From positions 16,899,566-16,963,565 of the forward strand of contig OY821743.1 of assembly GCA_963682055.1 (NCBI GenBank): a stretch of DNA of 64,000 nt, given 5' to 3'. Positions 10,162 through 21,394 of this stretch are shown piece by piece. The position numbers and the translations under genes were made by a program. Under the pieces are notes generated by a model. It was not told where the DNA came from. It was given only the letters and a program-made list of their open reading frames with translations, and did not search any database. Each line of letters opens with the position of its first letter. Within the stretch, counting starts at the first letter, position 1. Source of the stretch: Primula veris (Eukaryota; Streptophyta; Magnoliopsida; Ericales; Primulaceae).

Positions 10162-12460
10162 AAAAAAAAACATAAGGTAAGTATGAAGAAAAAAAACATG
10201 GTGAGGTTTTTAAGTCTGGTTGAGATTGAAGATCAGCATGGAAATTTATTCTAGCTTCATTTGTTAGTTTTAAATAATATTATCTTCCAAGAAAAAGATT
10301 ATCTATATATATTGATCTTGTATCTTTTGAAAAACTACTACTCCCTGTATTCTTGACGCTCCAGTTCTTGAAGAGGCCCCTAGTGCATGCCTCTTTTATC
10401 AGTTGAAGAGACTGGGATTTTTTAAGCTTTATTTACGATAATTATAATATTTTTTATCAGCATGACATTTTGAGAAAGTTAAAACACACTAAAATCAATG
10501 GGATAATAAGTTGCAAAATTTAGCGATAAATACTAGACCAACATAATAGCAAATAGGGCCCAAAAAAGCTTAGCAAGTGGACGTGTCCTAATCTAGTGAT
10601 CTCATTCTCATTACTGCCTATTCGAGCAAAACTGCCCATCAAGAGCCATTGTTAACCATTGATATTTTTAAAAAACCTATTCCACAAAATTTCCTAAATC
10701 TCAAATTTTCAAACATTTCAAATTAACTTATGTAAATAAAATCTAACAAGTGAGATCATTAACATAACAAACAAGTGATTTGCAATATCTTTTTTATCAT
10801 GGCGTAAACAAATATAGACACCTTATAATTGCTATATAATTATTATTTATGAACAAATTAACATTTGTGTGTCCATTTTGTTACTTTTTGTATGTTCATT
10901 TTATGTAAAAGACATTTTATATATAACATTTTACGTACTCGTTAGCTATGTTCCATTAGCGTGTTATTTTGTTGCATCTGTACATGTTCATTTCCATTAA
11001 AATATATTTAGATTTATATTTTATTATAAGTTAAGTCCAAACAACTAAGGATGAGCCGAACCTTGATTTGTTTTGAGCATTAATTTTCTCCTAACCGGAC
11101 ATATGACTTTTAATTTTTTTTTATATGTGTTTTCATAAAAAATCTTGAATATAACCGATTTTCCACTCACCACTACTATAAACCCAATATTTACTTCACA
11201 AGCGCAATTCTTTTTAAACCTTCTTCCTAATGTTTAGATTTGAGCAAAACCAAACATGTACAATCCAAAATTACATAAAGAGTTCATCAACAGCGTAAGG
11301 AAGTTTAGTAAAACTTACAAATCTATAGTTATTTAATTCTATAACTCTTGAACATAGTTAATAATTAAACATATATCCTCTTTTTGGCAAAGTTCAATAT
11401 TTATTTAACAAATTGAATTGTACAATATAGAGCTTATGCAATTTTGAGAGGTCACCTGGCCATAATTAAAAAATAAGTCACTAATCAACAAGTGAGACAT
11501 AATCTAAAACAAAGTCTCTGTTTGTTTTGAAGGAAAATAGTGGCTGAAAAATAATTTTCTGAAAAATATAGTTTTCTTTGTGTTTGTTTCAATGAAAAAT
11601 ATGTTTTTCAGGAAGATATTTTCCAAAATTAGAGGAAATTAAGGAAAATATTTTCTTTTAAAATTATCAAGAAAATATTTTCCGAAACCATAGCGTGACA
11701 ATAACCAAAGGTAACTGTTGGTTTCCGTGTACGAAATAACAATTAATAATAATAAAAGGACTAAATAAGAATTAATTAAAACCAGTGTAATCTTTATTAA
11801 TTTCCAAATGAAATACAATAAACTGATTACAACATGTAAGTACTGAAAAGTAATTAAAGCAAACGTTATCAGATTATTATCAATTAATAATCTGATGTAC
11901 TGTTTTGCAATTAAAAGAAACTGCCGGACTGGAAAGTATAAACTTAACAGCCGGACTGTTCTAATATGAATTGAAATAACAGGACTGAATTGAAATTGTT
12001 CTAATTACAGAATTAAATTACAGAAATGTAATTACAGCAACAAAACAGAACTTTAAAGTAATTACAGAATAGTACAAACAGAATATAAAAGCTACAGCTA
12101 AGGACAGAATATTAAAATACTGAATTGAAAGGACAGAATGTAAAAACTGAATTTAAATGCGAAAAAATAAAACTGGACAGAATGTAAATAAATATGGACG
12201 AGGCTACTGTTAACAGTATGCCCTTAACCGATATTCGCCCAACCACCTTGATGTTTCTGGTTGTGTTGGCGCTTCGATCCCAAGGTACAACGTCTCTCGG
12301 AAGACTCGCCGGAAACTGGCGACGAGTCTAAGTCGAGCTTTTAGTGGGTGGTTCTCTCTGGTTTCTAAGTGCTATGAATAAAAAAAATATATGCTGCTTT
12401 TGAATGTTAGAGAGAAGATACTGATTTCATGTATATTAGAATGTGAGGGGATGGCTGCCT

Positions 12461-12467
12461 CTTTATA
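12461..12467 (-). promoter_or_regulatory. TATA box of the solo LTR
   Basis: TATAAAG on the minus strand lies between the minisatellite-bearing U3 and the presumed R/U5 part. It suggests the solo LTR may still carry a promoter directing transcription leftwards. Confidence 0.55.
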
Positions 12468-12591
12468 GAGGAATTCTGAAACCGCAGAATTAATTGGTCA
12501 TTTACTACTGTCAGTTTTCGAAATTCGAAACTGCAGTATTAACTTTGCAATGAAATCATATTTATTGCAACAGTTACAGCTTTGCTGGAAG

Positions 12592-12681
12592 CTTTTTCCG
12601 AATAGGCGCACTTTTCCGAACAGGCACGCTTTTCCCGAACAGGAGCACTTTTCCCGAACAGGCGCACTTTTTCCCGATGAG
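12592..12681. repeat. 18-19-bp minisatellite in the solo LTR
   Basis: Four to five degenerate copies of CTTTTCCCGAACAGGCGCA follow each other directly and lead into a second array. The open frames across it are repeat artefacts. Confidence 0.85.
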
Positions 12682-12693
12682 TTAAAAACCCAA

Positions 12694-12807
12694 CGAGCAA
12701 GCCCGCCCGTCGAGCAAGCCCGCCCGTCGAGCAAGCCCGCCCGTCGAGCAAGTCCGCCCGTCGAGCAAGTCCGCCCGTCGAGCAAGTCCGCCCGTCGAGC
12801 AAGCCCA
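12694..12807. repeat. 17-bp GC-rich minisatellite in the solo LTR
   Basis: Six complete copies plus a partial seventh of CGAGCAAGCCCGCCCGT. The first three carry AAGCCC and the next three AAGTCC, a single shared C/T difference that shows how the array grew by block duplication. It is very GC-rich and CpG-dense against an AT-rich background. Confidence 0.95.
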
Positions 12808-15608
12808 TGTGTGGTACACAATACACACATGTGTATGTGGACACACTGCTTTATATCCACATGGGATACCTTAGTATATATATTGTAAAAATCACTCATG
12901 ATTTTCCAATGTGGGATAACCCTCATGGGTTAAATCCCATTTCTTTTCTCATTTTTCAGCATTGGCTTTATTGCCTCTTTCGAGTACCAACCTTCGAGTC
13001 CAATTATCATTCACACCCTTCCTCCGAATAGGTCATGCGATATACCGTTGCGAAGCTAGTCGCACGAGCTACTCAACCGCATTGAGTATGGCCTCAGAAA
13101 AACTGAGAAGTCGCATTGAAAATTGACTCAAAGATGGTCTCTGACCACTTGGAACAACCATGTATAAAATACATGTTTTCCTACATTTTTCCAACAGTAA
13201 CTTATGGTGAAAAATGATAAACAAAGTTAAATTTAACTAATAATAACGTAAAGCGATTTACAAATTAAATTTTAAAAGTAATCCATAAGTTAAGAAAAAA
13301 GCAACTTAAAAGTAAAAAAATAAATTATAACTTAAAAAAATTACTTATAAATAAAAACATGGTAAAAATAAGTGAAAAATGGACTTTTTGGCTAGTAAAA
13401 AGTTAACTTCTTTTACTAAATTTTAAATCACAAACAATAACTTATATATTTTATTTCATAAACAAAGTAGGTTAAATATCTAATGTCGTTCATCGTAATG
13501 GCAGTTAAATGTCTTGTTAATCATTAAAAAATGTCTACATAACACTTGTATATAAAAAAAACGTGTAAGTTAAATTGTTATAAGACATTGGGCTTGCTTG
13601 GTTCAGCCTACTTTTTACTTAATAATACTTTTTACTTATGAAAAGTAAACTCCTGTTTGGTGATGCTTAAAAAAGTAAGCTTTTTTAGAGAAGTAAAATA
13701 CTTATCATGTTACTTATAAAAGTAAAGTTCATCATACTTATGAAAATAAAAAGCTTTTTGACCATTGTAGCTTGTACCTGTATTTTCTCTCTCACTCTGA
13801 TAACATTAACCACAAATATTTCTCTCTCTCCCTCTCAAAATACCATAAATAACATGTGGTATTGATCTGATCTGCTATTTCGTCATCGATCATTCATATA
13901 TGCTATTGGGGACAATCGATTTCAAACGGTAAGTAGTCTCATCTCTTCCCATTGAAACAAGGTTTTACAAATTAATTTTCTTTTAGGTGTTTCATGTTTG
14001 ATTTGTAAGTACTCTCTATATGAGTAAAAGGTCACTCTCTTGAGTTTGAACTCATACATATTTGAGTTGAAAATAATGTTATCACAAACTATGACAACCA
14101 TTTGATTAAATTACACTCACAATCTCATAAATGCTGATCAATACTTATTGCGTTTTTCTATCAAATTTTTCTCCAGATAATTAAAAAACGAAGTAATTTA
14201 CCAGTTGACTCTCTCTCTCTCTCTATACATACAAAGGGGTGTCCTGAGGCAAGTTAGTCTATTTCTATTTTCTGCGTTATAATATTTGTTTATTGTCAGA
14301 TGTGCTCATCTCTTTTATTTATATGTATTTGTTTTTTTTAATTAAGACGTTAAAACCACTTCATTTGTAGAAAAAAAGACTGTTAATTGTAGATCTCAAA
14401 TTTGCATCTGAATCTAGTTAAAAATCGATAAGGTTATAATTAATTTAATTATTATGGTCAGTCTTATTATAATTATATATTTTTCATTTCATGAATATTT
14501 TGGTCTTTTTGATATAAAATTGCAACCAAACAGGCAATTAATAGTTTGTAAAAAAATGGTAGTTTTTATTTATTTATTTAAAGTTATTCCACTGAACAAA
14601 CCCGAGTAGTTACAGTTGTTGTTATATTAAGATTTATCTGTATATTTAATTAAAGCAATTGGGTATTTTTAAGACGAAGATCTTATGTAACAAATTTTTG
14701 GTAAATTGTTTTACGTCCGATGGGGATCTATGGAAGTTTAGCTTAGTAAAAAGTTCCATCTTTTGAGTTTTGAGTATAGACCACTTTATCTTGCACTTGC
14801 CGAATAACTTTAGCTAACAGTTTAAAGAGGAAGTGATATGTTCCCGGTAAATGCAAGTGTGTTGTTGATTAAGAGTCTGTTTGGCATCTGATTTTTTTGG
14901 TCAAAAAGCTGCTTTTAAAAAGCAATGAGAAAAAAACTTGCATAAAAAAAGCTGTAGTGTAAGTGTATGGCACCACTGCAACTGTTTTACTTATAAGTGA
15001 CTTAAATTTGGATACAACTGAGTAATTTGGATACATATAGGCTTAAATTTGGTCCAACTTAATCGCTTTCTTCATGTTTGGCCGAAATAGTAAAAGGACT
15101 AATTTACCTGCTTTCCCTAAAAGACTACAAACTTTGCTTTCTATATCTTTTTGTAGTTTCAAAATAATGTTATCAATAGTAAAATACTTGTGAATGCATT
15201 GATGATGTACAGTCCTTTTATGCGTTAATTCGAAACCTCCTTTTTATCATCAAGTGTGTTTATTAGTTTATTTTCCTAAACATATGTAATCATTTTTTTA
15301 AGCTAATGGTTTTAACATCCTCTACTTATTCAATTGAGCCACTATTATGTGAGACTATTTTGATTTATTTCTTATAAGTTGAAACCCCAAACTAACATGT
15401 TTTTGGTATTTTTGGAAAAGTTTCACTCCCATATCAAAACAAAAAAGCAACTTTGCAGTGGAGAAACTTACTTAAATAACAAAAGAATAAAATTGTGAAA
15501 TTCGAAATGGCGCCTGCCTGATGGTTCGAAAACCTTGCTACGTTCTTTTACGTAGTTTCTCAAAGTGAAAACAAATATTAACATAGAAATTTATGTTTGG
15601 TATTAGGA

Positions 15609-16947
15609 ATGGCCGTAAACACAGCTAAACATGACAAACTTCCAACAAAAAAGAGCGAAAAGTACTATGTTTTTTGGAAGCCCGATGATTACTCTAGAAG
15701 AGTCACTGCTCGATGGGATAGTCAAAACAATCTAGTTTTTGTGGAAGCATGTGTAGCTGAAATAAGAAAGGGGAACAGAGGTGCACATTACTTGACTAAT
15801 AAAGGGTGGGATGGGGTGTTGGAATTTTTTTATAGAAGTACCCAAGTATACTATGATCAAAAGCAACTAAGAAACCATTGGGATACTTTGAAACAAGACT
15901 ACACTACCTGGTCCGTTGTACGCAAAGGAGCAACGGGACTAGGATGGCTTGTCGAAAAGGGGACATGGGATGCACCACCACATTTTTGGCGTGAAATGTC
16001 TAAGGTAACATGTTAAATAAGTTGGCTTACCATTGAATCATTTTCTTAATTATTTTAAATCTTGTCGTTCAAGAAGGATAACAAGGAAGCTTATTAAAAT
16101 TTTGTCATTTCATGTTATAGTTCAATTTATAAACCCAAGTTAGTGACATATAGCACTGTATTATAACATGAGTATTATGTTACAATTTTCAGGTTGTTAG
16201 TACTTTCTCCCGAAGTGTATTTTCAAGATAGTTTGGTCTATTATAATTTGAATATCGATCAACTTGTAAATTGATATATTTCACTTTGTTTGTTGATTCT
16301 CTTGTCTACAGAAATACAAATGCGCCAAAAAGTTTGAAGATAAGGGTTTGGAAAATGTCGATTTGCTTGAAACTATTTTTGGTGGAAGAACAGCCACAGG
16401 AGAGTACCAATGGTCACCAAGTGAGTATATACCGACTCCCCCTGTTGAGCAAGAAACTGATGATGTGAGTGAATATGCATCAGAAACGATGAATGAGGAT
16501 GATGTTGAACTCGAGGAGCACTACAACACGACTCCGGAACTCAATATTCCACCGGAAGAACCACATGTGGCATCGTCAAGTGAAAGGGTTCGCAAAAGGG
16601 TTGACCAACCATCAGGAAAGAGTGCATCAAAGGCTAAAAGGACGTGACAATCATCGACTGTCCTATTAAACAATACTGCAGAGCGTATCCTTGAGGCTGT
16701 GGAGAAACAAAGCAATGAAGTTGTAGTGAAGCAATTTGCGGACACCTGCAATGCTACTGTCGAGTTGTGTCTTGAGAAACTTAATAACCTTCCGGAGCTT
16801 ATAACTGGAAGTCCATTGTACTTGTTTGGTGCCGATCTTATGTCACTTCCCGGTCATAGAGAAGTTTTCATGAAATTACCCAGCGATGAGGTGCGTTTAG
16901 GCTGGTTGCAAGATAAGAGGGCGCGTAGTGCACGTTCTCTCTTCTAA
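15609..16947 (+). pseudogene. PIF/Harbinger ORF1, Myb/SANT-like DNA-binding protein, one nonsense codon
   Basis: Exon 1 is 15609-16004 and exon 2 is 16312-16947, joined by a GT-AG intron in phase 0. Exon 1 encodes a Myb/SANT-like domain (tryptophans in the ARWDSQ, KGWDGV, RNHWDTLKQDYTTW and PHFWREM contexts). Exon 2 has an acidic linker and the typical C-terminal FMKLPSDEVRLGWL segment. A TGA at 16645-16647 interrupts exon 2; the same frame stays open and family-like on both sides. In this superfamily the Myb-like protein imports or tethers the transposase to the element ends. A truncated protein with the SANT domain could still be made. Start taken as the first ATG of the domain frame. Confidence 0.85.
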
Positions 16948-17275
16948 GTGAAGTTATTAGGTTTCTTTTGATGTAAAATATTATTTTGTTTTTGGTGTAA
17001 AGCGCGTAGGGTGGTTGCAGTATAAGACCGAATTATGTATTATGTTGATTTCGATGTAAAATGTTTTGATGCGCATGCCTGAAGTAGATTCCCGGTCTAA
17101 TAGTTTGATGCCAAACTTAGCAGCCTATTATTTTGATGCCAAACTTAGCAGCCTATTATTTTGATGATGTACTTTAAAGTCTACTAGTTGAACAAAGTGG
17201 TATGTAATGATATCTAATGTAATGTAACATGTTTTGTGATGAATCAAAACATGAATATTGGTTTGCATATTTCTA

Positions 17276-17480
17276 TTTTAGCTATTTATCTACTATGGAT
17301 AGCTTATCCTGACATTCTATCTACTATGTATACTATTTATCTACTATCCCATCCTATCATTCCTGGTTCTATTTATCTACTATCCTATCCTATCCTATTT
17401 ATCTACTATCCTATCCTATCCTATTTATCTACTATCCTATCATAAATATATAAACTTCACTGAGTTTTATCTACTATCCT
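17276..17480. repeat. Degenerate TATCC / ATCTACTAT tandem repeat
   Basis: Repeated TATCC pentamers alternate with ATTTATCTACTATCC modules over about 200 bp between the two Harbinger genes. It is non-coding and slippage-prone. Confidence 0.8.
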
Positions 17481-17652
17481 ATCATAAATATCACCGAAGT
17501 GTATACTATTTCTTCATTTTCATTCATGGTTCAATAGTTTCAAGTTTTTTATTTGCATTACAATGAGTTTTGGATGAAGAGATGAAGATCAGGAAAAGGA
17601 ACACGCAGCAATTGCTCAATTTGTCGGACAAAGAAGAAAGCAAAAGAATAAA

Positions 17653-18967
17653 ATGTTGTTATTGACAGTGAGTGAAGCCATTCAAACCTATGCTGAGACA
17701 TACCTTAACAAGACCCCATGTCGCACGTCAGCTTTATCCGGTATGAATTGTGTTACTGAATTACTAAATGGTAATCCTACTCGCATACAGCAAGAATTTC
17801 GGATGAATAAACATGTTTTCCTAAAATTATGCGATGAATTGGTTAACATTTATGGATTTTGTATCCCACCTCATGAAAGCTTCATTCGGGTTGAGGAGAG
17901 TGTTGGTATTTTTTTATTCATACTAGGGGGAGGTGCTAAAATACGAGGAGCTGAGGAACGTTTTCAACATTCAGGTGAAACAATTCATCGACATTTCGAT
18001 GCAGTTCTTGAAGCTATGAAAAGGCTAACAGTTGATTATTGTAAGCCTACTCGAGACCAAAATGATATTCATCCTTACATTGAGAATAATCAGAAATATT
18101 GTGTTTTTAAGGTAAACTTTTTTTCTTATTAACCTTTCAAATATCATATTTTCCTTCTACTATAAATTTTTGTTTCCTTTTAGGATTGCATTGGAGCAAT
18201 TGATGGGACACATGTTGTTGTACGACCTAAACCAAGTGAATCGTACCCTTATTACAGCAGAAAAGGTTGTTACACAACAAACATATTGGCCGTGTGTGAC
18301 TTTGATATGTGCTTTACATATATTTCTTGTGGATGGGAGGGTAGCATGCATGACACCCGGATTTTTTACAACGTAGTTCGCGACATAAACAAGAATTTCC
18401 CACAACCTAATGAAGGTTAATATATGAAAAAAAAATATTTGTTTTACATTAATAACACGTTAACTAGTTTAATTTTCAATTGTTATAGGAAAATTTTATC
18501 TAGTAGATGCTGGTTATCCAAATACAAAAGGTTTTATGTCACCATATAGAGGTCAAAGATACCATCAAGAAATTTTTCGCCAAGGTGAACCACCGCGTAA
18601 TGCAGAGGAGATGTTTAATCAAGTTCACTCGTCTCTCAGAAGTGTTATTGAAAGAACGTTCGGGGTATGGAAAATGCGATGGGGAATCTTGAGAGACATG
18701 CCTTCTTACGATCTTCGAAAACAAATCGATGTGATTGGAACGTCTATGGCTTTGCACAACTTTATTCGTAAACACAACGCAAATTTTTCTGATCCAGAAT
18801 ATGACGACGTAATGCGTAATGGATACGTAGAAGAGTGGGGTTCAACATCACAAGATAACACTCATGACGTCGATGTTTTAAATGATGATGATTATATGAA
18901 ATTTTGTCGAAATGAAATTCGTGATCGAATTTGTAGAAACATGAGAAACCGTAGGCGAAGTCGTTAA
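17653..18967 (+). CDS. PIF/Harbinger DDE transposase (DDE_Tnp_4), three exons
   Basis: Exons 17653-18111, 18184-18415 and 18489-18967 join through two short GT-AG introns into 389 aa with no internal stop. Catalytic residues are D160 (CIGAIDGTH), D237 (LVDAGYPN) and E285 (SVIERTFGVWK), a D-47-E spacing typical of the superfamily. An upstream helix-turn-helix-like segment (RMNKHVFLKLCDEL) and the C-terminal MALHNFIRKH motif are also present. The likely original start, ATG at 17563, is followed at codon 5 by TGA (17575-17577), after which the frame continues into the present Met; so about 30 N-terminal residues may be lost. Together with ORF1 it would excise and insert Harbinger-type elements and MITEs with 3-bp duplications. 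It looks catalytically competent, but activity is unproven. Confidence 0.88.
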
Positions 18968-19436
18968 TTTTGTAACTTTTTATGTTCGTATAATCATTAT
19001 ATTTTCCTAATTTTGTATTTTTTAATCTTTAAATAATGAAATATTTTTTTTGCTAGTTAATTATTTTGCTTTATTATTCTATTAATCGAAATAAAACATT
19101 CATTTTCACTCAAAAAATAAAAGTAAACATATTTTACCAAACAACATTTTTAATGAAAAGTATACTTTTACGGTGTTCACCAAACAGCATTTACTTACTA
19201 AAAAGTAAACAGAAAAAGTATACTTTTCAACCCAGTTACAAAAAGTATACTTTTTAACATAAAAGACGCGACCAAACGAGGCTATTAACTCATAATAAAT
19301 AACAGTAACTTATAGTATATTAGTTCTTGTTTATTTATAGTTTTTGTGAAAAAATTTCGTACAATCAAACACTAAGAAAATCATGAAAAATAACTTGTTT
19401 TTTATGAAAATATTTTCCGGTAAAACGAACAGAGCC

Positions 19437-21144
19437 AAAGTGTAGAAATAAATGAATAATAAAAAAACATAACCCTAGTGACAGAAAGACTCAAATTGGC
19501 GATTTAGGGTTTATAGTCTGTCCCCAAACTCCTATCAATTATTGGGAAGATGATCTAAAAGACCAATCGCCATAAAAACAGCACTAGTAGCTAATTAGGT
19601 AATCTCCGAATTTTCCTTTATGAATATAATCGTGTATTTCTTTCTCTCCAATTTTTTTTTTGAAGTAATAACAGCAAAAAACACATTACCCTAGCTAGTA
19701 GTGAATTAACAATGAAGCCCTTAAAAACATTATTTACTTATTTTAGTCTTCATATCCTAAATACGTATACAACTAGTTTAATATTTGGACGAAAGAGTCT
19801 TTAACGCGCAAAACGGAGCTAGCTAGGTTCTTATATAAACAAATGAATATAATAAAAATGATGCATTAAGTGAAATCGAGTTCTTCATGAATCCTACTTG
19901 AACCTTCCGAGAGAAAAAGGGAATTGGCCAAACAGTAATCAGATATTGTACAAATAACATTGTCTGGAATAAAATATTTATGAGGAGTATATATCAATTT
20001 TGCTATAGCTAGAAAGAAAGTTGACCTATATTTTTCTTTTTTCACCTTGTGACACATTGAGACTTAAAACAGTAACCAGATCAGATTGCATGCCCCACAA
20101 CGTATACAAAATAAATCTTATTTTCAACTGCAGAGAGTTAGGCACGCATAGAATATAGCAGTAATATATCCCCAATGCGTACACTTTTCATTAGTTTTTT
20201 GATCTAAAATTGTATGGAGTAAATAATGAACTCATTGAATATCTAATATATATCATCGTTTATAGCTTCACTTACACATCAGTACGTAATACAAAGTTAT
20301 TTTTCATTAAAAACTTAAACTAGCTACTTTATATAGATTGGAGAAAATGATTGTTCATGTGTCTCAATTTGGCCCGAGCTAAAAAAATCAAAGTGAATTG
20401 ATAAAAGATTCTCAATAAAAGAAAATATTTTGCTTACTTATTTTATATTTTTTGTAAACAGTTAAAATTTGCAATGAGGTCTGATTTTGAGATGACACAG
20501 AATAAAGTGCAAAGGTCGGTTTGTAGGGCCGGTTATCAGGCTATACATAAAGGGGGGAAAAGGTACTTCTTCCAATTTTAAATATCTTAGCAAATAATTT
20601 TTCGTTTTGGTTTTTCACAAAAAAGGAGTTTTGGGGCTGTCTTTTCTGAGAACGCATTTAACTTGGAAGAAGTACCTTTTTCCATATTACCTGAAGTAAT
20701 TTTTCGGTTTGTCTTAAGCTAAAACTCTCTCTCCGGTCAATATTTTCCATATTACCTGTATTAATTTCAGGTGATTTCAAGTAGACACAATTCAACTATC
20801 TACACTCTTTAAGTAACGTAACACACACACATTGTTGAAAAACAACGAACACATTTTCAGACCATAACGTTTTTAATTTGAAACAAGTTGTTTTCCTCTA
20901 AGTTTAGTTCTGTTTTTAAGCTTTGATATGATTTTTGTAATAGCCTTGTGTGGCGAATTTTGGATAGATAGTACTCTCTGATTATTGATATGATTAGGGG
21001 TACATATAACTCAGTATGTTGGGTTAGGTCCCATTCTCTATGTATAAAAGTGGGTTTGAATAATTCAAAAAATATAAAAACACATTTGACTTTCTCTCCA
21101 ATCATATCTATGTAAATTAATTACAACTTATATATTATTATGTT
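19437..21144. other. Gene-free interval between the nested block and the LINE
   Basis: No supported gene. It contains an inverted repeat (20556-20686) and ends in the LINE target-site duplication. Confidence 0.6.
20556..20686. repeat. Inverted repeat with ~25-bp arms
   Basis: GGAAAAGGTACTTCTTCCAA on the left and, as complement, GGAAAAAGGTACTTCTTCCA on the right enclose about 80 bp. It may be a small fold-back element; no flanking duplication was recognised. Confidence 0.7.
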
Positions 21145-21394
21145 TTTTTTTTTTTTAAATAATCAGTGGAAAACCCACTATTTTATTAAAATAATTAAAC
21201 ACAGTGGAAAAAGTAACTATTACAATCTAACGAATCAAATTGCAAACCGACAGAAATATTAAGGACTGAAATGAAAATTTAAAACATATGTACACGCGTC
21301 CCATTCTTGTCTACAGTAAACCCTTCACTTGCCGAAAACTCATCACTTTCCTTTAGAGAGATAATATCCCTCTTTCTTCGCCATACCTTCAAAA

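Larger units (their letters stand above)
3940..11513. other. Gene-free AT-rich region with small repeats
   Basis: No host gene can be supported over this 7.5 kb; open frames are short and lack family motifs. It contains two Stowaway-like MITEs, a dispersed ~570-bp repeat, a hairpin of about 65 nt and a short TA microsatellite near 9392-9402, listed or described separately. Upstream regulatory DNA of the bZIP gene should lie at its left end. Confidence 0.6.
11716..13196 (-). mobile_element. Solo LTR of an LTR retrotransposon (1481 bp)
   Basis: It begins TGTTGG and ends CCAACA, and is flanked by a perfect 5-bp duplication GTAAC at 11711-11715 and 13197-13201. There is no internal coding region, primer site or second LTR, so this is the product of LTR-LTR recombination. 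A TATA box (TATAAAG on the minus strand, 12467-12461) gives minus orientation, placing the GC-rich minisatellites in U3 upstream of the promoter. Confidence 0.88.
13590..19283 (+). mobile_element. PIF/Harbinger DNA transposon with both genes (5.7 kb)
   Basis: Terminal inverted repeats are visible: left GGGCTTGCTTGG, complement of right AGCCTCGTTTGG. Both ends continue into subterminal AAAGTAAAC/GTTTACTTTT blocks, and ATT flanks both sides (13587-13589, 19284-19286) as a candidate 3-bp target duplication. Inside lie a Myb/SANT-like gene and a DDE transposase in the same direction, the canonical two-gene set of this superfamily. The element sits inside the outer miniature transposon, so it is the younger insertion. 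Confidence 0.85.
11514..19436. mobile_element. Outer miniature DNA transposon, split by two nested insertions
   Basis: The left end GTCTCTGTTTGTTTTGAAGG and the complement of the right end GGCTCTGTTCGTTTTACCGG are matching terminal inverted repeats, with further similarity inside (GGAAAATATTTTC blocks). Flanks allow a 3-bp (AAA) or 5-bp (CAAAG) target duplication, so the superfamily is unresolved. Removing the solo LTR and the Harbinger element leaves roughly 740 bp of original non-coding DNA. Confidence 0.65.

Noticed and set aside
12694..12807. Regularly spaced repeats that might suggest a CRISPR array
   Set aside because: The units are directly adjacent with no unique spacers, inside a plant LTR; it is a minisatellite.
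12498..12926. Overlapping open frames on both strands with repeated Arg/Ala/Pro-rich peptides
   Set aside because: They are translations of the 17-bp and 18-19-bp minisatellites in the solo LTR, with no family motif.
20857..21105. Minus-strand 82-codon frame next to the LINE
   Set aside because: AT-rich chance frame without motifs, ending near the LINE target site.
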